This document shows positions 34,220 through 43,303 of a stretch of 64,000 nt of DNA, one piece after another; the first letter of the stretch is position 1, and every line of letters starts with the position of its first letter. Below the pieces are notes generated by a model. It searched no databases. It saw only the letters and a program-made list of their open reading frames with translations, and was not told where the DNA came from. Both the position numbers and the translations under genes were made by a program. The DNA comes from Roseburia sp. (lineage in GTDB: Bacteria; Bacillota; Clostridia; Lachnospirales; Lachnospiraceae): NCBI GenBank assembly GCA_023664725.1, contig JAMPFA010000002.1, positions 232,335 through 296,334 of the forward strand. The letters run 5' to 3'.

Positions 34220-35686
34220 GTGGCAGATACCAATATTTCAGGCATTGCAAAGATAGTGCTGAGTGCCAGAGCTGATATGAAAGCCACAAAGCCGGAGAAT
34301 GACAGAGAGGGTGTTGACTTCTCGGCCAGTTTTATGGATATGATGAAACAAAACACTCCGGGAAACAGTGTCAGCCAGACAACAAAAGCTTCGTCTGACA
34401 GTATTCAGCCAGTGAAAACCGACGACAGTCCGGTGTACGATGTCAGTACATCAAAACAGGCAAACGTCACTGTCAAAGAAGAGATCACCGCAGAAAAAGT
34501 CCAGACAGAAGGTGCAGAAAAACTGGATGAATTTGCGGAAAATGTCTATGAGACACTGGAAGAAGAGTATCATGTATCAAAGGAAGATATTGAAGCTGTA
34601 CTGGCAAGTCTTGGATTTAATGTGACAGACCTGATGGATCCTAAGAACCTGATGACCTTGGTGACAGAGCTCACTGGGGAAGATGTGGGAACTTTGTTCC
34701 TAAGTGAAAATTTCCAGAATGTGATGCAGGAGATTTCAGTGTTGACAGAAGAGCTTGCGGCAGAGTTTGGGATTACAAAAGAGCAGCTGATGGCATTTGC
34801 AAAAGAGCTGAACCAGAAGGTTAAAGATGCGGCTGTTGCCACGGATACTTTCAGTTCTCAGGAAATTGAGACAGAGACAGAAAACATTGTGACAGTGGAG
34901 GGTGAAAAAAATATCCAGACGCTGACAGCATCAGATTTTGTCAGGGAAATCGGTCAGATGGAGGATTCCATGACAGTGGAGGAACCTGAGGAGGCAGAGG
35001 AAGAGCAGCCAGGTCAGATTGCGGTGACAGAGACAGAAGAGGAAGATACAGAGAAATCTTCCTGGAACAGCAAAAATGACAATGCCTTTGAATCAGGAAA
35101 GAACAGCAAGGCAGAACATGATGGTTCCAATGCCCATGTGACAAATCTGCAGAACAACAGGATGGAAGAATTTGCCATTCCAAAAGAAACTGCAGTTCCG
35201 GTTTATACCAGTCAGGTAAATGTTGCGGATATCATTGAGCAGATCGCAAACCATGTGAGGATCAATCTCTCTGCGGAGGGGACTTCTATGGAGATGCAGT
35301 TAAATCCTGAAAATTTAGGTAAGATATACCTGAATATTTCCGAGAAGGAAGGTGTGATCCGAGCACAGATCGCAGCACAAAATGAAATGGTAAAAGAAGC
35401 ATTGGAAACCCAGATGGTGGAACTTCGCCAGAACTTAAACCAGCAGGGTATCAAAGTGGATGCCATTGAGGTTACTGTTGCCACCCATGAGTTTGAACAA
35501 AATTTAGAAGGGCAGGCAAGACAGGAAGAACAGGCGAGACAGCAGATGGAAGAAAACCAGAAAAAAGCAAGACGAAGCCTGAATCTCAATGATTTGGACG
35601 GCCTCACCGGCCTTATGTCGGAAGAGGAAGAGCTTGTGGCAAAAATGATGCGGGACAATGGCAATCAGGTTGATCTAACCGCATAG
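34220..35686 (+). CDS. fliK: Flagellar hook-length control protein FliK
   Basis: 488 residues. A long, low-complexity acidic N-terminal part (1-335; rich in Thr, Ser, Glu) acts as the ruler. The conserved C-terminal hook-length domain (about 345-430) has AEGTSMEMQLNPENLGKIYL, EKEGVIRAQI and ELRQNLNQQGIKVDAIEV. FliK is exported during hook growth and triggers FlhB to switch substrates. The start is GTG with AAAGGAGG 7 bases upstream. A Gln/Arg-rich segment (ARQEEQARQQMEENQKKAR) near the C-terminus is unusual. Confidence 0.9.
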   Translation: MADTNISGIAKIVLSARADMKATKPENDREGVDFSASFMDMMKQNTPGNSVSQTTKASSDSIQPVKTDDSPVYDVSTSKQANVTVKEEITAEKVQTEGAEKLDEFAENVYETLEEEYHVSKEDIEAVLASLGFNVTDLMDPKNLMTLVTELTGEDVGTLFLSENFQNVMQEISVLTEELAAEFGITKEQLMAFAKELNQKVKDAAVATDTFSSQEIETETENIVTVEGEKNIQTLTASDFVREIGQMEDSMTVEEPEEAEEEQPGQIAVTETEEEDTEKSSWNSKNDNAFESGKNSKAEHDGSNAHVTNLQNNRMEEFAIPKETAVPVYTSQVNVADIIEQIANHVRINLSAEGTSMEMQLNPENLGKIYLNISEKEGVIRAQIAAQNEMVKEALETQMVELRQNLNQQGIKVDAIEVTVATHEFEQNLEGQARQEEQARQQMEENQKKARRSLNLNDLDGLTGLMSEEEELVAKMMRDNGNQVDLTA

Positions 35687-35701
35687 GAAAGGAGAAAACA
35701 G

Positions 35702-36421
35702 ATGGCGCTTTTAATGCAGGAAATAAAAAACGGAAAAGTGGTGGAAACAGAGACGCTTGCGGATAAAGCGGATAAGGCCAGTAAAGAACTGGGAAAAAAC
35801 TCCGGTTTGGATAAACAGGCTTTTTTACAGCTTTTAGTTGCACAGATGCAGTACCAGGATCCTTTGGAACCTATGGACAATACAGAGTATATTTCACAGC
35901 TTGCAACTTTTTCAACACTTGAGGAAATGCAGAATATGAGAGCTGCTACAGAGCAGAGTTATGCCAATAATCTTGTGGGAAAATATGTGATCCTGAATAC
36001 AGACTCCGGCACGGTTCATGGAAAAGTGGACTATGTCATGTACGAAAAGGGCAATATATTCCTGGCAGTCAACGACGGGCTCTATTCTATAGAGGATTTG
36101 GACACTGTGGCAGACAGTACATACTACGAGGCTGTTGAGATGGCAAACCTGTTTTCCAGTCTTCTTGCGGCAATGCCCAGCGCAAAGGAGTTCAATTCTG
36201 GAAATATGTCGGATTTCGAGAAGATCAAAACTCTTTTGGAATCCATGAATGTGTATCAGCAGAATTTTATTTCTGAGGATGATGCCAAGAAGTACAAAGA
36301 ATTATTGACAGTTTACGAGCAGCTTAAAGGAAATACTTCTTCCAATACCTCTTCCACAGGTAATACGGGAAATACAGGCGGTACGGAAAATACGGGAAAA
36401 GATGATTTGAAGGATGAATAA
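35702..36421 (+). CDS. flgD: Hook capping protein FlgD
   Basis: 239 residues. The N-terminal hook-cap motif is QAFLQLLVAQMQYQDPLEPM (about 41-60) and NTEYISQLATFSTLEEMQ follows. A small beta domain with ANNLVGKYVILNTDSGTV follows, then a helical part and a low-complexity tail of Asn/Thr/Gly repeats (about 210-232). FlgD caps the growing hook and is discarded afterwards. It sits between fliK and flgE as in Bacillus (ylxG). It lacks a full FlgD Ig-like domain, as is common in Firmicutes. Confidence 0.92.
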   Translation: MALLMQEIKNGKVVETETLADKADKASKELGKNSGLDKQAFLQLLVAQMQYQDPLEPMDNTEYISQLATFSTLEEMQNMRAATEQSYANNLVGKYVILNTDSGTVHGKVDYVMYEKGNIFLAVNDGLYSIEDLDTVADSTYYEAVEMANLFSSLLAAMPSAKEFNSGNMSDFEKIKTLLESMNVYQQNFISEDDAKKYKELLTVYEQLKGNTSSNTSSTGNTGNTGGTENTGKDDLKDE

Positions 36422-36442
36422 ACAGGCAGAGAGGTGAGAGTT

Positions 36443-36841
36443 ATGGATAAACTAAATAATCGGTTTACATCCATTGAGCAGGTTGCCAGTCAGTATATGA
36501 CGCCTGCAAAAAACAGCAGGGAAGCCTCAAAAGATGCCAATGTTTCATTCCAGGATATCCTGTTAAAAAAGCAGGCAGAGGAGAGCGGGGAGTTAAAGTT
36601 TTCCAAACATGCTTCCCTTCGGTTGGAGGAGCGGAATATCAGCCTGACAGAAGAACAGAATGAGCGCTTGCAAAATGGAGTGAAGAAAGCTGACGAAAAA
36701 GGGATACAGGAATCTTTGGTGATGATGGATTCCCTGGCTTTTATCGTAAACATTCCCAATAAGACCGTTGTGACGGCAATGGATCAGAGGGAGACAGACA
36801 ATAACGTATTTACAAATATTGACGGAGCTGTCATTATCTAA
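36443..36841 (+). CDS. Flagellar operon protein, TIGR02530 type
   Basis: 132 residues, hydrophilic. The C-terminal half (about 50-132; LKFSKHASLRLEERNISLTE, LVMMDSLAFIVNIPNKTVVT) matches the TIGR02530 'flagellar operon protein' family, which is found between flgD and flgE in Clostridia and has no known function. The SKHASLRLEERNI segment is the family hallmark. The ATG at 36443 has AGAGGTGA 6 bases upstream; the in-frame GTG at 36434 lies within that site and is unlikely. It probably assists hook or rod export. Confidence 0.85.
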   Translation: MDKLNNRFTSIEQVASQYMTPAKNSREASKDANVSFQDILLKKQAEESGELKFSKHASLRLEERNISLTEEQNERLQNGVKKADEKGIQESLVMMDSLAFIVNIPNKTVVTAMDQRETDNNVFTNIDGAVII

Positions 36842-36924
36842 CCCGCCGGACCTTTGTGGAAGCGGAGGCTTTTGACTGACAGAGAGAGCAGACGGCTCGT
36901 TTATGATTTAGGAGGTCATTCATT

Positions 36925-38676
36925 ATGATGAGATCATTGTTTTCTGCTGTGTCTGGACTTAAGACACATCAGACAAGGATGGACGTAATCGGTAACAACG
37001 TGGCAAACGTAAATACCGTGGCATTTAAGTCGTCCGGAGTAACATTTAGCGAACTTATGTATCAGACCATTTCCGGCGCTTCCGGCGCAAACGATACCAG
37101 AGGTGGTGTGAATGCAAAGCAGATCGGTCTTGGTGTAAGTACCGGGTCTACAAAAATCAGGATTACCTCGGCAGGTGCTGCTGAGTCAACAGGAGATCCT
37201 TTTGATGTTCGTCTTACAGACACAAGCACAACCAATTTCTTTATTGTAAACAATGGTTCTAAAAACCTGTTTACAAGAGCTGGTTCATTTTACATTGACG
37301 GAGCAGGAAATCTTTGTATGACATCTACCGGTTACACTGTTATGGGATGGCAGGTAGATGACACCACGGGAGATATCAGAAAAGACCAGGTATCTGCTTT
37401 AAAGATCATGCAGGAGAAAAATCTTACTTCTGCGCCGGAGGCAACTACCAATGCCAGAGCCGCTGGTGTTATGGATAAAAACGACAGCAATGTAACCAGT
37501 GATGATGGTTACACCATGATTTTGAATTTCTTTGATGCATTGGGATATAATTATGTGGCGAAATTTTCAGTGAAGGTTACAGATCCGGATAATCAGCAGT
37601 ATACAGTGGAACTTTCTGATATCTTAGATTCCAATAACCATTCTGTTTTAGATGATTATGTGAATCAGGTTGTACAGGGAGGCGGTACCCGGGATGATGC
37701 CATAAGAAATATTTTCGGACGGGATGCGATGTTGAATAAGACATATACATGTTCCGAACCGAATTTGATTTATAACAATGGTGCCTGGTGTTATCGTTAT
37801 ACCGACTATGGAACTACTACAGGTCTGGGAGCGGGAGCAAGTACAGCTCTGTCAGCAGGTGTGCAGCCGGATGCCAATGGTGTGGTTACAATTCCCTACA
37901 CAGTGAACAATTCGGACGGCACAACGTCGAATCTGACAGCGACCTTTGACCTTACAGAAGTGTTTGGTGTTTCTCTGGACAGATTAAATGCCCAGGCGCC
38001 TGCTACAGGCAATTTCACCATGGATCCTGCATGGAATGCCGCTACACCGAATGAGAATTATGTGGTACAGTTCAATTATTCGGAACCTACGATAAACTAC
38101 ACATTAAAGTATAGTCCGGATGACGGAACATTTACATACGTGGGAGATCCTGGCAACAATTCTGTTACCATGAATCTGGCGGCAACTCTGGGAGGCAATT
38201 TCTCCAATATTAATATCGATTTTTCAGAGAGTAAATCCGCAGCTCAGGGAGGAAAAACAACTCTGGGGCTGGATGCAGGAGCTCTTGATAAGCAGACTGG
38301 TGTCGGAAGAAAATTAGGTGCCATGATTGGCATTTCCATTAATGGCGATGGAAGGATTTATGGCTCCTATGACAACGGTAACACAGAGCTTTTAGGACAG
38401 ATTGCAGTTGCTCAGTTTGCAAATGCCTCTGGTCTTGAAAAGATAGGAGAGAACTGCTATGATACCACATTGAACTCGGGTGATTTTGATGGAATCGGCG
38501 TGGATATTTCTGCAGACGGAAGCAAGATGACCAGCGGCGAGTTGGAAATGTCCAATGTAGATCTTTCCACAGAGTTTACGTCAATGATCATCACCCAGAG
38601 AGGTTTCCAGTCAAACTCCAGGGTTATTACAACTTCTGACACATTGCTGGAGGAGCTGATCAATCTGAAACGTTAA
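36925..38676 (+). CDS. flgE: Flagellar hook protein FlgE
   Basis: 583 residues. The N-terminal axial motif is MDVIGNNVANVNTVAFKSSG (about 17-36) and the C-terminal motif is LSTEFTSMIITQRGFQSNSR (about 551-570). The hook joins rod to filament and is polymerised by FlgD. It is longer than E. coli FlgE (about 400) because the middle domain (about 170-440) is expanded and rich in Thr, Asn, Gly and Asp, as in other Clostridia. AGGAGGT precedes the ATG. A 322-base gap with a terminator follows, so the transcript may end here in part. Confidence 0.95.
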   Translation: MMRSLFSAVSGLKTHQTRMDVIGNNVANVNTVAFKSSGVTFSELMYQTISGASGANDTRGGVNAKQIGLGVSTGSTKIRITSAGAAESTGDPFDVRLTDTSTTNFFIVNNGSKNLFTRAGSFYIDGAGNLCMTSTGYTVMGWQVDDTTGDIRKDQVSALKIMQEKNLTSAPEATTNARAAGVMDKNDSNVTSDDGYTMILNFFDALGYNYVAKFSVKVTDPDNQQYTVELSDILDSNNHSVLDDYVNQVVQGGGTRDDAIRNIFGRDAMLNKTYTCSEPNLIYNNGAWCYRYTDYGTTTGLGAGASTALSAGVQPDANGVVTIPYTVNNSDGTTSNLTATFDLTEVFGVSLDRLNAQAPATGNFTMDPAWNAATPNENYVVQFNYSEPTINYTLKYSPDDGTFTYVGDPGNNSVTMNLAATLGGNFSNINIDFSESKSAAQGGKTTLGLDAGALDKQTGVGRKLGAMIGISINGDGRIYGSYDNGNTELLGQIAVAQFANASGLEKIGENCYDTTLNSGDFDGIGVDISADGSKMTSGELEMSNVDLSTEFTSMIITQRGFQSNSRVITTSDTLLEELINLKR

Positions 38677-38744
38677 TATTGCATGAATATTAGCAATTAT
38701 TGCAAAAAAATGAAAAATTTTTTCGCTTATATGGTGCGAAACTG

Positions 38745-38773
38745 TTTCAAAATACAACATAATGTGGTATAAT
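38745..38773 (+). promoter_or_regulatory. Extended -10 promoter before a terminator
   Basis: TTTCAA (38745-38750), 17 bases, then TGGTATAAT with a perfect TATAAT (38768-38773) and the extended TGn element. Transcription would begin near 38780 and meet the terminator at 38786-38830, giving an RNA of about 50 bases. Confidence 0.5.
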
Positions 38774-38785
38774 ACATGAAATGGC

Positions 38786-38830
38786 GGTGCATGGTTCCAC
38801 TCTGCAAAGTGTCAGACCATGCACCTTTTT
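38786..38830 (+). terminator. Intrinsic terminator after flgE
   Basis: Arms GGTGCATGGT (38786-38795) and ACCATGCACC (38816-38825) are perfect complements and are followed by TTTTT. The loop has its own small CACT/AGTG stem. It would end the flgB-flgE transcript or the short RNA from the promoter just upstream. Confidence 0.85.
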
Positions 38831-38903
38831 AAGGAAATATGGTTCTAAAGTACTGTGTTTCTGAAAAAAATAGCGTTATTTTAAAAATATTTCGAGAAGT
38901 TTA

Positions 38904-38932
38904 TAGACAAGAGTGTGAAAATTTAGTAATAT
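38904..38932 (+). promoter_or_regulatory. Candidate motA promoter
   Basis: TAGACA (38904-38909), 17 bases, TAATAT (38927-38932), about 65 bases upstream of motA. It would restart transcription after the flgE terminator. It resembles a sigma-A site; no sigma-D (CCGATAT-type) -10 was seen. Confidence 0.45.
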
Positions 38933-38998
38933 TATATAAAAGGTTTTTTATGATGTGTTTTACACATTGATAAAATACAGAATGGGTAGGTGAGAACA

Positions 38999-39784
38999 TT
39001 GGATATTGCGTCATTAGCAGGAACAGTCCTGGGTCTTGTCATGTTGGTTTTTGGTATTCTTTCCAACGGTGCTTCAATTCCGGGTTACATAGATGTACCA
39101 TCCGTCATCATTACAATCGGTGGTTCTGTAGCAGGTACATTGGCTTCAAACAAACTGCCGGACTTCCTTACCGGATTAAAGAGTGCATCCATGGTATTTA
39201 AAGACCAGTCTATGGATCCTGGTGCAATTATCACGAAAATTATTGACTTGGCCAATGTGGCCAGAAAAGAAGGCCTTCTCGCATTGGAGGAAGCCTCCAA
39301 TGATGTGGATGATTCCTTCCTGAAAAAGGGAATCATGCTGGTGGTTGATGGAACAGATCCGGAACTTGTCCGGGGGATTCTGGAAACAGAACTGACTTGT
39401 CTGGAGGACAGACATAAGAAAGTAATTGGATTTTGGGAGAAATGGGCTGAGTTAGGTCCTGCGTGGGGAATGATTGGAACCCTGGTTGGTTTGGTAAACA
39501 TGTTGAACAACATGGATGACCCTTCAGCTATCGGACCGGCTATGGCAGTTGCTTTGCTTACAACCTTGTATGGTTCTTTGGTCGCAAACTGGATCTGTAA
39601 TCCCTTTGCGGCAACTCTTTCAGACAACAACTCCAGAGAGGTCATTGTAAAAGAAGTTACGGTGGAAGGACTTTTGTCTATTCAGGCAGGGGAGAACCCC
39701 CGTGTCATCGAGACAAAACTGAAATCCTTTATGGCACCAGCGCTTAGAGACAGTATTGGCGAAGGCGGCGGAGGTGACGAATAG
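38999..39784 (+). CDS. motA: Flagellar stator protein MotA
   Basis: 261 residues with four membrane segments (about 5-25, 30-48, 145-168 and 178-200) and a large cytoplasmic loop (about 60-140) that contacts FliG. GPAWGMIGTLVGLVNMLN is the conserved proton-channel helix, and SLVANWICNPFA follows. MotA5MotB2 uses ion flow to turn the rotor. TTG at 38999 is the likely start (AGGTGA 5 bases upstream; MDIASLAG matches homologues); GTG 38990 lies in the ribosome binding site. It overlaps motB by 1 base. Confidence 0.93.
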   Translation: MDIASLAGTVLGLVMLVFGILSNGASIPGYIDVPSVIITIGGSVAGTLASNKLPDFLTGLKSASMVFKDQSMDPGAIITKIIDLANVARKEGLLALEEASNDVDDSFLKKGIMLVVDGTDPELVRGILETELTCLEDRHKKVIGFWEKWAELGPAWGMIGTLVGLVNMLNNMDDPSAIGPAMAVALLTTLYGSLVANWICNPFAATLSDNNSREVIVKEVTVEGLLSIQAGENPRVIETKLKSFMAPALRDSIGEGGGGDE

Positions 39785-40587
39785 TGGCAAGAAAGAAACA
39801 GGAAGAGGCACCAAAAGGCTCGCCGGCATGGATGGCCACATTTAGTGACTTGATGAACCTACTTTTATGCTTCTTCGTATTGCTTTTCTCAATGTCAAGC
39901 GTTGATGCTGCAAAATTTGAAATGGTAGTGGCATCTTTAAAAAGTAGTTTTAGTGTGCTTCCAGGGGGAGGTTCTTCCATAGAGGTTGGACAGCTTATTT
40001 CTTCGGGAGTGAGTCAGTTAGAAAATTTCAGCGTCTTCTTTGAACAGAGCCAGGCGACAGAAAAACCGGATGAAGCAGGGGAGACAGAGCCTCAGCAAGC
40101 TTTTGAGGAAGAAATGTTGGAAGAGATGGAAGAGATGGCAGAAGAGATCAGAGAACAGGTGCAGCAGAATGGGATCCAGAATCAGGTAGAGGTGGATTTT
40201 AATGCGCAATATGTGCTGCTTACTTTAAATGGTGCGTTGCTGTTTGATTCTGGTGTGGGAGAGATTCGAGAGGATGCGGCTCCTCTGATTGAAAAAATAG
40301 GAGCTATCTTGTCAAATTATGACAGTAATATTATAGAAATAGAAGGCCATACAGATAATGTGCCTATTTCCAACGAGAGATATCCCAATAACAATGTACT
40401 CTCTATGTTCCGTGCCTTGAGCGTGGCAGATTATATCAGGGAACACACGGATTTGGATCCAGCACTGATAAAATCTTCCGGCAGAGGAGAATATGTTCCG
40501 GTTGCTGATAATACAATACCAGAGGGAAGAGCGAGAAACCGAAGAGTAGAGATAAAAATTTATAATTCTTACACTTCGCAGCAATAG
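39784..40587 (+). CDS. motB: Flagellar stator protein MotB
   Basis: 267 residues. A basic N-terminus leads into one membrane helix (about 22-43), with the ion-binding Asp22 in ATFSDLMNLL. A Glu-rich plug/linker follows (about 75-130), then an OmpA-like peptidoglycan-binding domain (about 140-262) with IEIEGHTDNVPIS and SSGRGEYVPVAD and GRARNRRVEI. MotB anchors the stator to the cell wall. The start is GTG, sharing one base with the motA stop, so translation is probably coupled. The sequence does not decide between proton and sodium use. Confidence 0.93.
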   Translation: MARKKQEEAPKGSPAWMATFSDLMNLLLCFFVLLFSMSSVDAAKFEMVVASLKSSFSVLPGGGSSIEVGQLISSGVSQLENFSVFFEQSQATEKPDEAGETEPQQAFEEEMLEEMEEMAEEIREQVQQNGIQNQVEVDFNAQYVLLTLNGALLFDSGVGEIREDAAPLIEKIGAILSNYDSNIIEIEGHTDNVPISNERYPNNNVLSMFRALSVADYIREHTDLDPALIKSSGRGEYVPVADNTIPEGRARNRRVEIKIYNSYTSQQ

Positions 40588-40612
40588 AAGATAGAATAGG
40601 AAGGGAAAGACG

Positions 40613-41125
40613 ATGAAGAAAAACCTTATTACAATGATGGTTTTGGCATTAGTTTTGGTCAATTTGGTTTTGACAGCTATCTTGACAATCACCATAGTAC
40701 CTCAGACAAAGAAAGCAAATGAGTTGATTACTCAGGTGTGCAGTGCAATTAATTTAGAGTTGCAGAGCGGCGCTACCACGTCAGATATTGGCGCTGTTCC
40801 TATTGATAAACTTGCTACTTACTCCATTGCGGACAGTATGACAATTAATTTTAAAGACAATGGAGACGGGGTTGATCATCTTGTGGTGCTGACGGTTACT
40901 ATTTCCATGAATACGGAAGCGGATGGTTACAAAGAGTATGGCGATCTTGCAGCGAGAGAAGATTTGATAAAAGATACAATCAACAGAGTGATTGGAAGCC
41001 ATACATATGATGAATTTAAGGCAGATGAACAGAAGGTGCGTAATTCGATTGTGGAAGAATTGCATAATCTGTTTGGTTCTAGCTTTATTGTAGGTGTCAG
41101 CTTCCCGCAAATGACATATCAATAG
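40613..41125 (+). CDS. fliL: Flagellar basal-body-associated protein FliL
   Basis: 170 residues with one N-terminal membrane helix (about 6-28; MVLALVLVNLVLTAILTI) and an extracytoplasmic domain (about 55-170) with the FliL-like ending EELHNLFGSSFIVGVSFPQM. FliL surrounds and supports the stator. Position between motB and fliM is the usual one. The divergent middle part makes this call rely partly on context. Confidence 0.82.
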   Translation: MKKNLITMMVLALVLVNLVLTAILTITIVPQTKKANELITQVCSAINLELQSGATTSDIGAVPIDKLATYSIADSMTINFKDNGDGVDHLVVLTVTISMNTEADGYKEYGDLAAREDLIKDTINRVIGSHTYDEFKADEQKVRNSIVEELHNLFGSSFIVGVSFPQMTYQ

Positions 41126-41158
41126 GCAACAAATACATTAGGCAGGTGGTGAAAATTC

Positions 41159-42139
41159 ATGGGTGAGGTATTGTCCCAGGACGAAATTGACAGTTTGCTC
41201 TCGGCGCTAAGTCAGGGTGAATTGGATGTTGAAGAAATGAAAGATGCTCCTGAGAAACAGATAAAGGACTATGATTTTGCGAGGCCTTCCAAGTTTTCAA
41301 AGGAACATTTGAGAACATTGGAAATCATCTTTGAACATTATGGAAGGTTGATTTCTACCAATCTTCCGGTATATCTGAGAAAGAGTGTTCAGGTGGAGGT
41401 TATGAACTCCGAGGCAGTAACATATCAGGAGTTTTCAAACGCATTATCGAATCCGGTTTTGCTTGGAGTTGTAAACATGGAGCCTCTGGATGGCAGTATT
41501 GTTTTAGAGGTAGCTTCCAATCTAGGGTATTCGATTGTAGACCGAATGCTTGGGGGAAGCGGGCAGCCGCTGGATAAGCCCAGAGAATTTTCGGAGATTG
41601 AGTTGCTCATTATCGAACGTATTATGACAGTATGTGTTGAACTTTTATCTGAACCATGGCATAATGTAGTGGATATTAGTCCGAGATTAGAGCGGATAGA
41701 GACGAATTCTCAGTTTGCTCAGTTTATTTCGCCAAATGAAATGATAGCAATTGTGACAATAAACATGAGGCTGGGTGATGTGGAAGGGCTTATGAATATC
41801 TGTCTTCCCTTTATCACCTTGGAACCTGTGATGGATAAACTGAATACGAAATTCTGGTATTCCAACATAAAGAAGACGGATGAGGTCGAGTATACAGAGG
41901 CGATTGAAAGCTTGATTTCTAGGACTTCTGTGCCGGTAAAGGCATATTTGGGGAGGAGCACTGTATCAATTAAAGATTTCAGTACTTTACAGATGGGAGA
42001 TATAATCCGTTTGGATTCCAAAGTAGATCAGGAACTTGATGTTTATGTGGGGAATATCCGCAAATTTACTGCGTTGCCAGGTGCTTCCGGCAACCAATAT
42101 GCAGTAAGAATTACATCAGTAATCAGAGAGGAGCAGTAA
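41159..42139 (+). CDS. fliM: Flagellar motor switch protein FliM
   Basis: 326 residues. The N-terminal CheY-binding peptide VLSQDEIDSLLSAL (4-17) is intact. The CheC-like middle domain (about 45-225; LGGSGQPLDKPREFSEIE) and the C-terminal SpoA domain (about 250-320; VKAYLGRSTVSIKDFSTL, GDIIRLDSKVDQELDVYVG) follow. FliM receives CheY-P and changes the rotor direction. AGGTGG is before the ATG. fliY follows 3 bases later. Confidence 0.96.
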   Translation: MGEVLSQDEIDSLLSALSQGELDVEEMKDAPEKQIKDYDFARPSKFSKEHLRTLEIIFEHYGRLISTNLPVYLRKSVQVEVMNSEAVTYQEFSNALSNPVLLGVVNMEPLDGSIVLEVASNLGYSIVDRMLGGSGQPLDKPREFSEIELLIIERIMTVCVELLSEPWHNVVDISPRLERIETNSQFAQFISPNEMIAIVTINMRLGDVEGLMNICLPFITLEPVMDKLNTKFWYSNIKKTDEVEYTEAIESLISRTSVPVKAYLGRSTVSIKDFSTLQMGDIIRLDSKVDQELDVYVGNIRKFTALPGASGNQYAVRITSVIREEQ

Positions 42140-42142
42140 ACA

Positions 42143-43279
42143 ATGGATGGAATGTTATCGCAGGAAGAAATAAACGCCCTGCTGAATGAACCCGGTGGTT
42201 CAGGAGTTGATAGCGAGACGCCGCTTTCTGATTCCGAAAAAGATGCCATTGGGGAAGTTGCTAATATCAGTATGGGTACGGCAGCTACGACTCTGTTTTC
42301 ACTGGTAAACAGAAAGGTTGAGATATCAACACCTGTGGTTTCTTTTGCCACATGGGATGATGTAGTTGCAGCATATGAAAAACCCTGTGTTTTTATACGG
42401 ATTGCTTATACTGTGGGGTTGGATGGAAGCAATCTCTTGGTACTAAAAGAAAACGATGTAAAAGTCATCACCGATTTGATGATGGGTGGAGACGGAACAA
42501 ATACCAGTGATGAGTTGGGAGAACTTCATCTCTCCGCAATCAGCGAAGCCATGAATCAGATGATGGGGTCGGCGGCAACGTCCATCTCATCTATGTTAAA
42601 TAAAATGATTGATATCAGTCCGCCGGAAGCTGATCTTATCGATTTGGCAGAGACGGCTGACGCAAGAGATATTGATCAGTTCCTTGCCGGACAGTTTGTA
42701 AGAATTTCTTTCCGAATGGTGATTGGGGACTTGGTAGACAGCCAGATTATGCAGTTGTATCCCTTTTCTTTTGCGAGAGAAATGTGTTCCAGCATTGCAA
42801 AGAACATGGAACAGGATGCCGCAGAAAGCGTTTCCTTAAGTAATAATCAAAGTAGTGATACAGGAGCAGCCGCAGGACAGTCGGCAGCTTCGGGACAGGA
42901 GCAGACTATGACAGCACAACCTATGACGGGACAGCCAGCAATGGGGCAGCCCATGATGGCACCACAACCCATGATGCAGCAGCCGGTCAATGTACAGCCG
43001 GCACAGTTTCAGGCATTTGCCCCAGGGGCAGGTCCTATGATGCAGCCAGAGAACATTGATCTTATTATGGATGTTCCTTTGGACGTAACAGTAGAATTGG
43101 GCAGGACAAGTAAATCAATCCAGGAAATTTTGGATTTCTCACCTGGAACGATTATTGAATTAAATAAAATTGCAGGTGAACCGATTGATGTACTTGTAAA
43201 TGGTAAGTATGTAGCCAAAGGTGAAGTCGTTGTGATCGAGGAAAGCTTTGGCGTAAGAATTACAGAAATTATTAAATAA
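42143..43279 (+). CDS. fliY: Flagellar switch phosphatase FliY
   Basis: 378 residues. It has an N-terminal FliM-like peptide (MLSQEEINALLN), a CheC-type phosphatase domain (about 30-215) and a C-terminal FliN/SpoA domain (about 300-378; LDVTVELGRTSKSIQEIL, IDVLVNGKYVAKGEVV). Both CheY-P phosphatase motifs (ExxN) are intact: GEVANISMG and SEAMNQMMG. It removes phosphate from CheY-P at the switch and forms the C-ring base. The linker (about 240-300) is very rich in Gln, Met and Pro (QPMMQQPVNVQP). cheY follows directly. Confidence 0.95.
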   Translation: MDGMLSQEEINALLNEPGGSGVDSETPLSDSEKDAIGEVANISMGTAATTLFSLVNRKVEISTPVVSFATWDDVVAAYEKPCVFIRIAYTVGLDGSNLLVLKENDVKVITDLMMGGDGTNTSDELGELHLSAISEAMNQMMGSAATSISSMLNKMIDISPPEADLIDLAETADARDIDQFLAGQFVRISFRMVIGDLVDSQIMQLYPFSFAREMCSSIAKNMEQDAAESVSLSNNQSSDTGAAAGQSAASGQEQTMTAQPMTGQPAMGQPMMAPQPMMQQPVNVQPAQFQAFAPGAGPMMQPENIDLIMDVPLDVTVELGRTSKSIQEILDFSPGTIIELNKIAGEPIDVLVNGKYVAKGEVVVIEESFGVRITEIIK

Positions 43280-43303
43280 GGAACAAGAATAGGAGAGTAA
43301 ACT

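Larger units (their letters stand above)
38677..38998. other. AT-rich regulatory gap between flgE and motA
   Basis: 322 bases without a gene. The first part is AT-rich. An extended -10 promoter (38745-38773) is followed only 12 bases later by a strong terminator (38786-38830). A second promoter candidate (38904-38932) lies about 65 bases before motA. The small flagellar gene flbD/swrD, often found here in other Firmicutes, is absent. Confidence 0.7.

Noticed and set aside
36340..36400. Tandem repeats at the flgD 3' end
   Set aside because: They encode a low-complexity Asn/Thr/Gly tail within a normal flgD frame and need no mobile-element or CRISPR explanation.
38677..38998. A missed flbD/swrD gene in the gap after flgE
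   Set aside because: No open frame of about 60-70 codons with the flbD pattern was seen; stops are frequent in the plus frames.
39085..39645. A 186-codon minus-strand frame
   Set aside because: Antisense to motA, which has clear MotA motifs and membrane helices.
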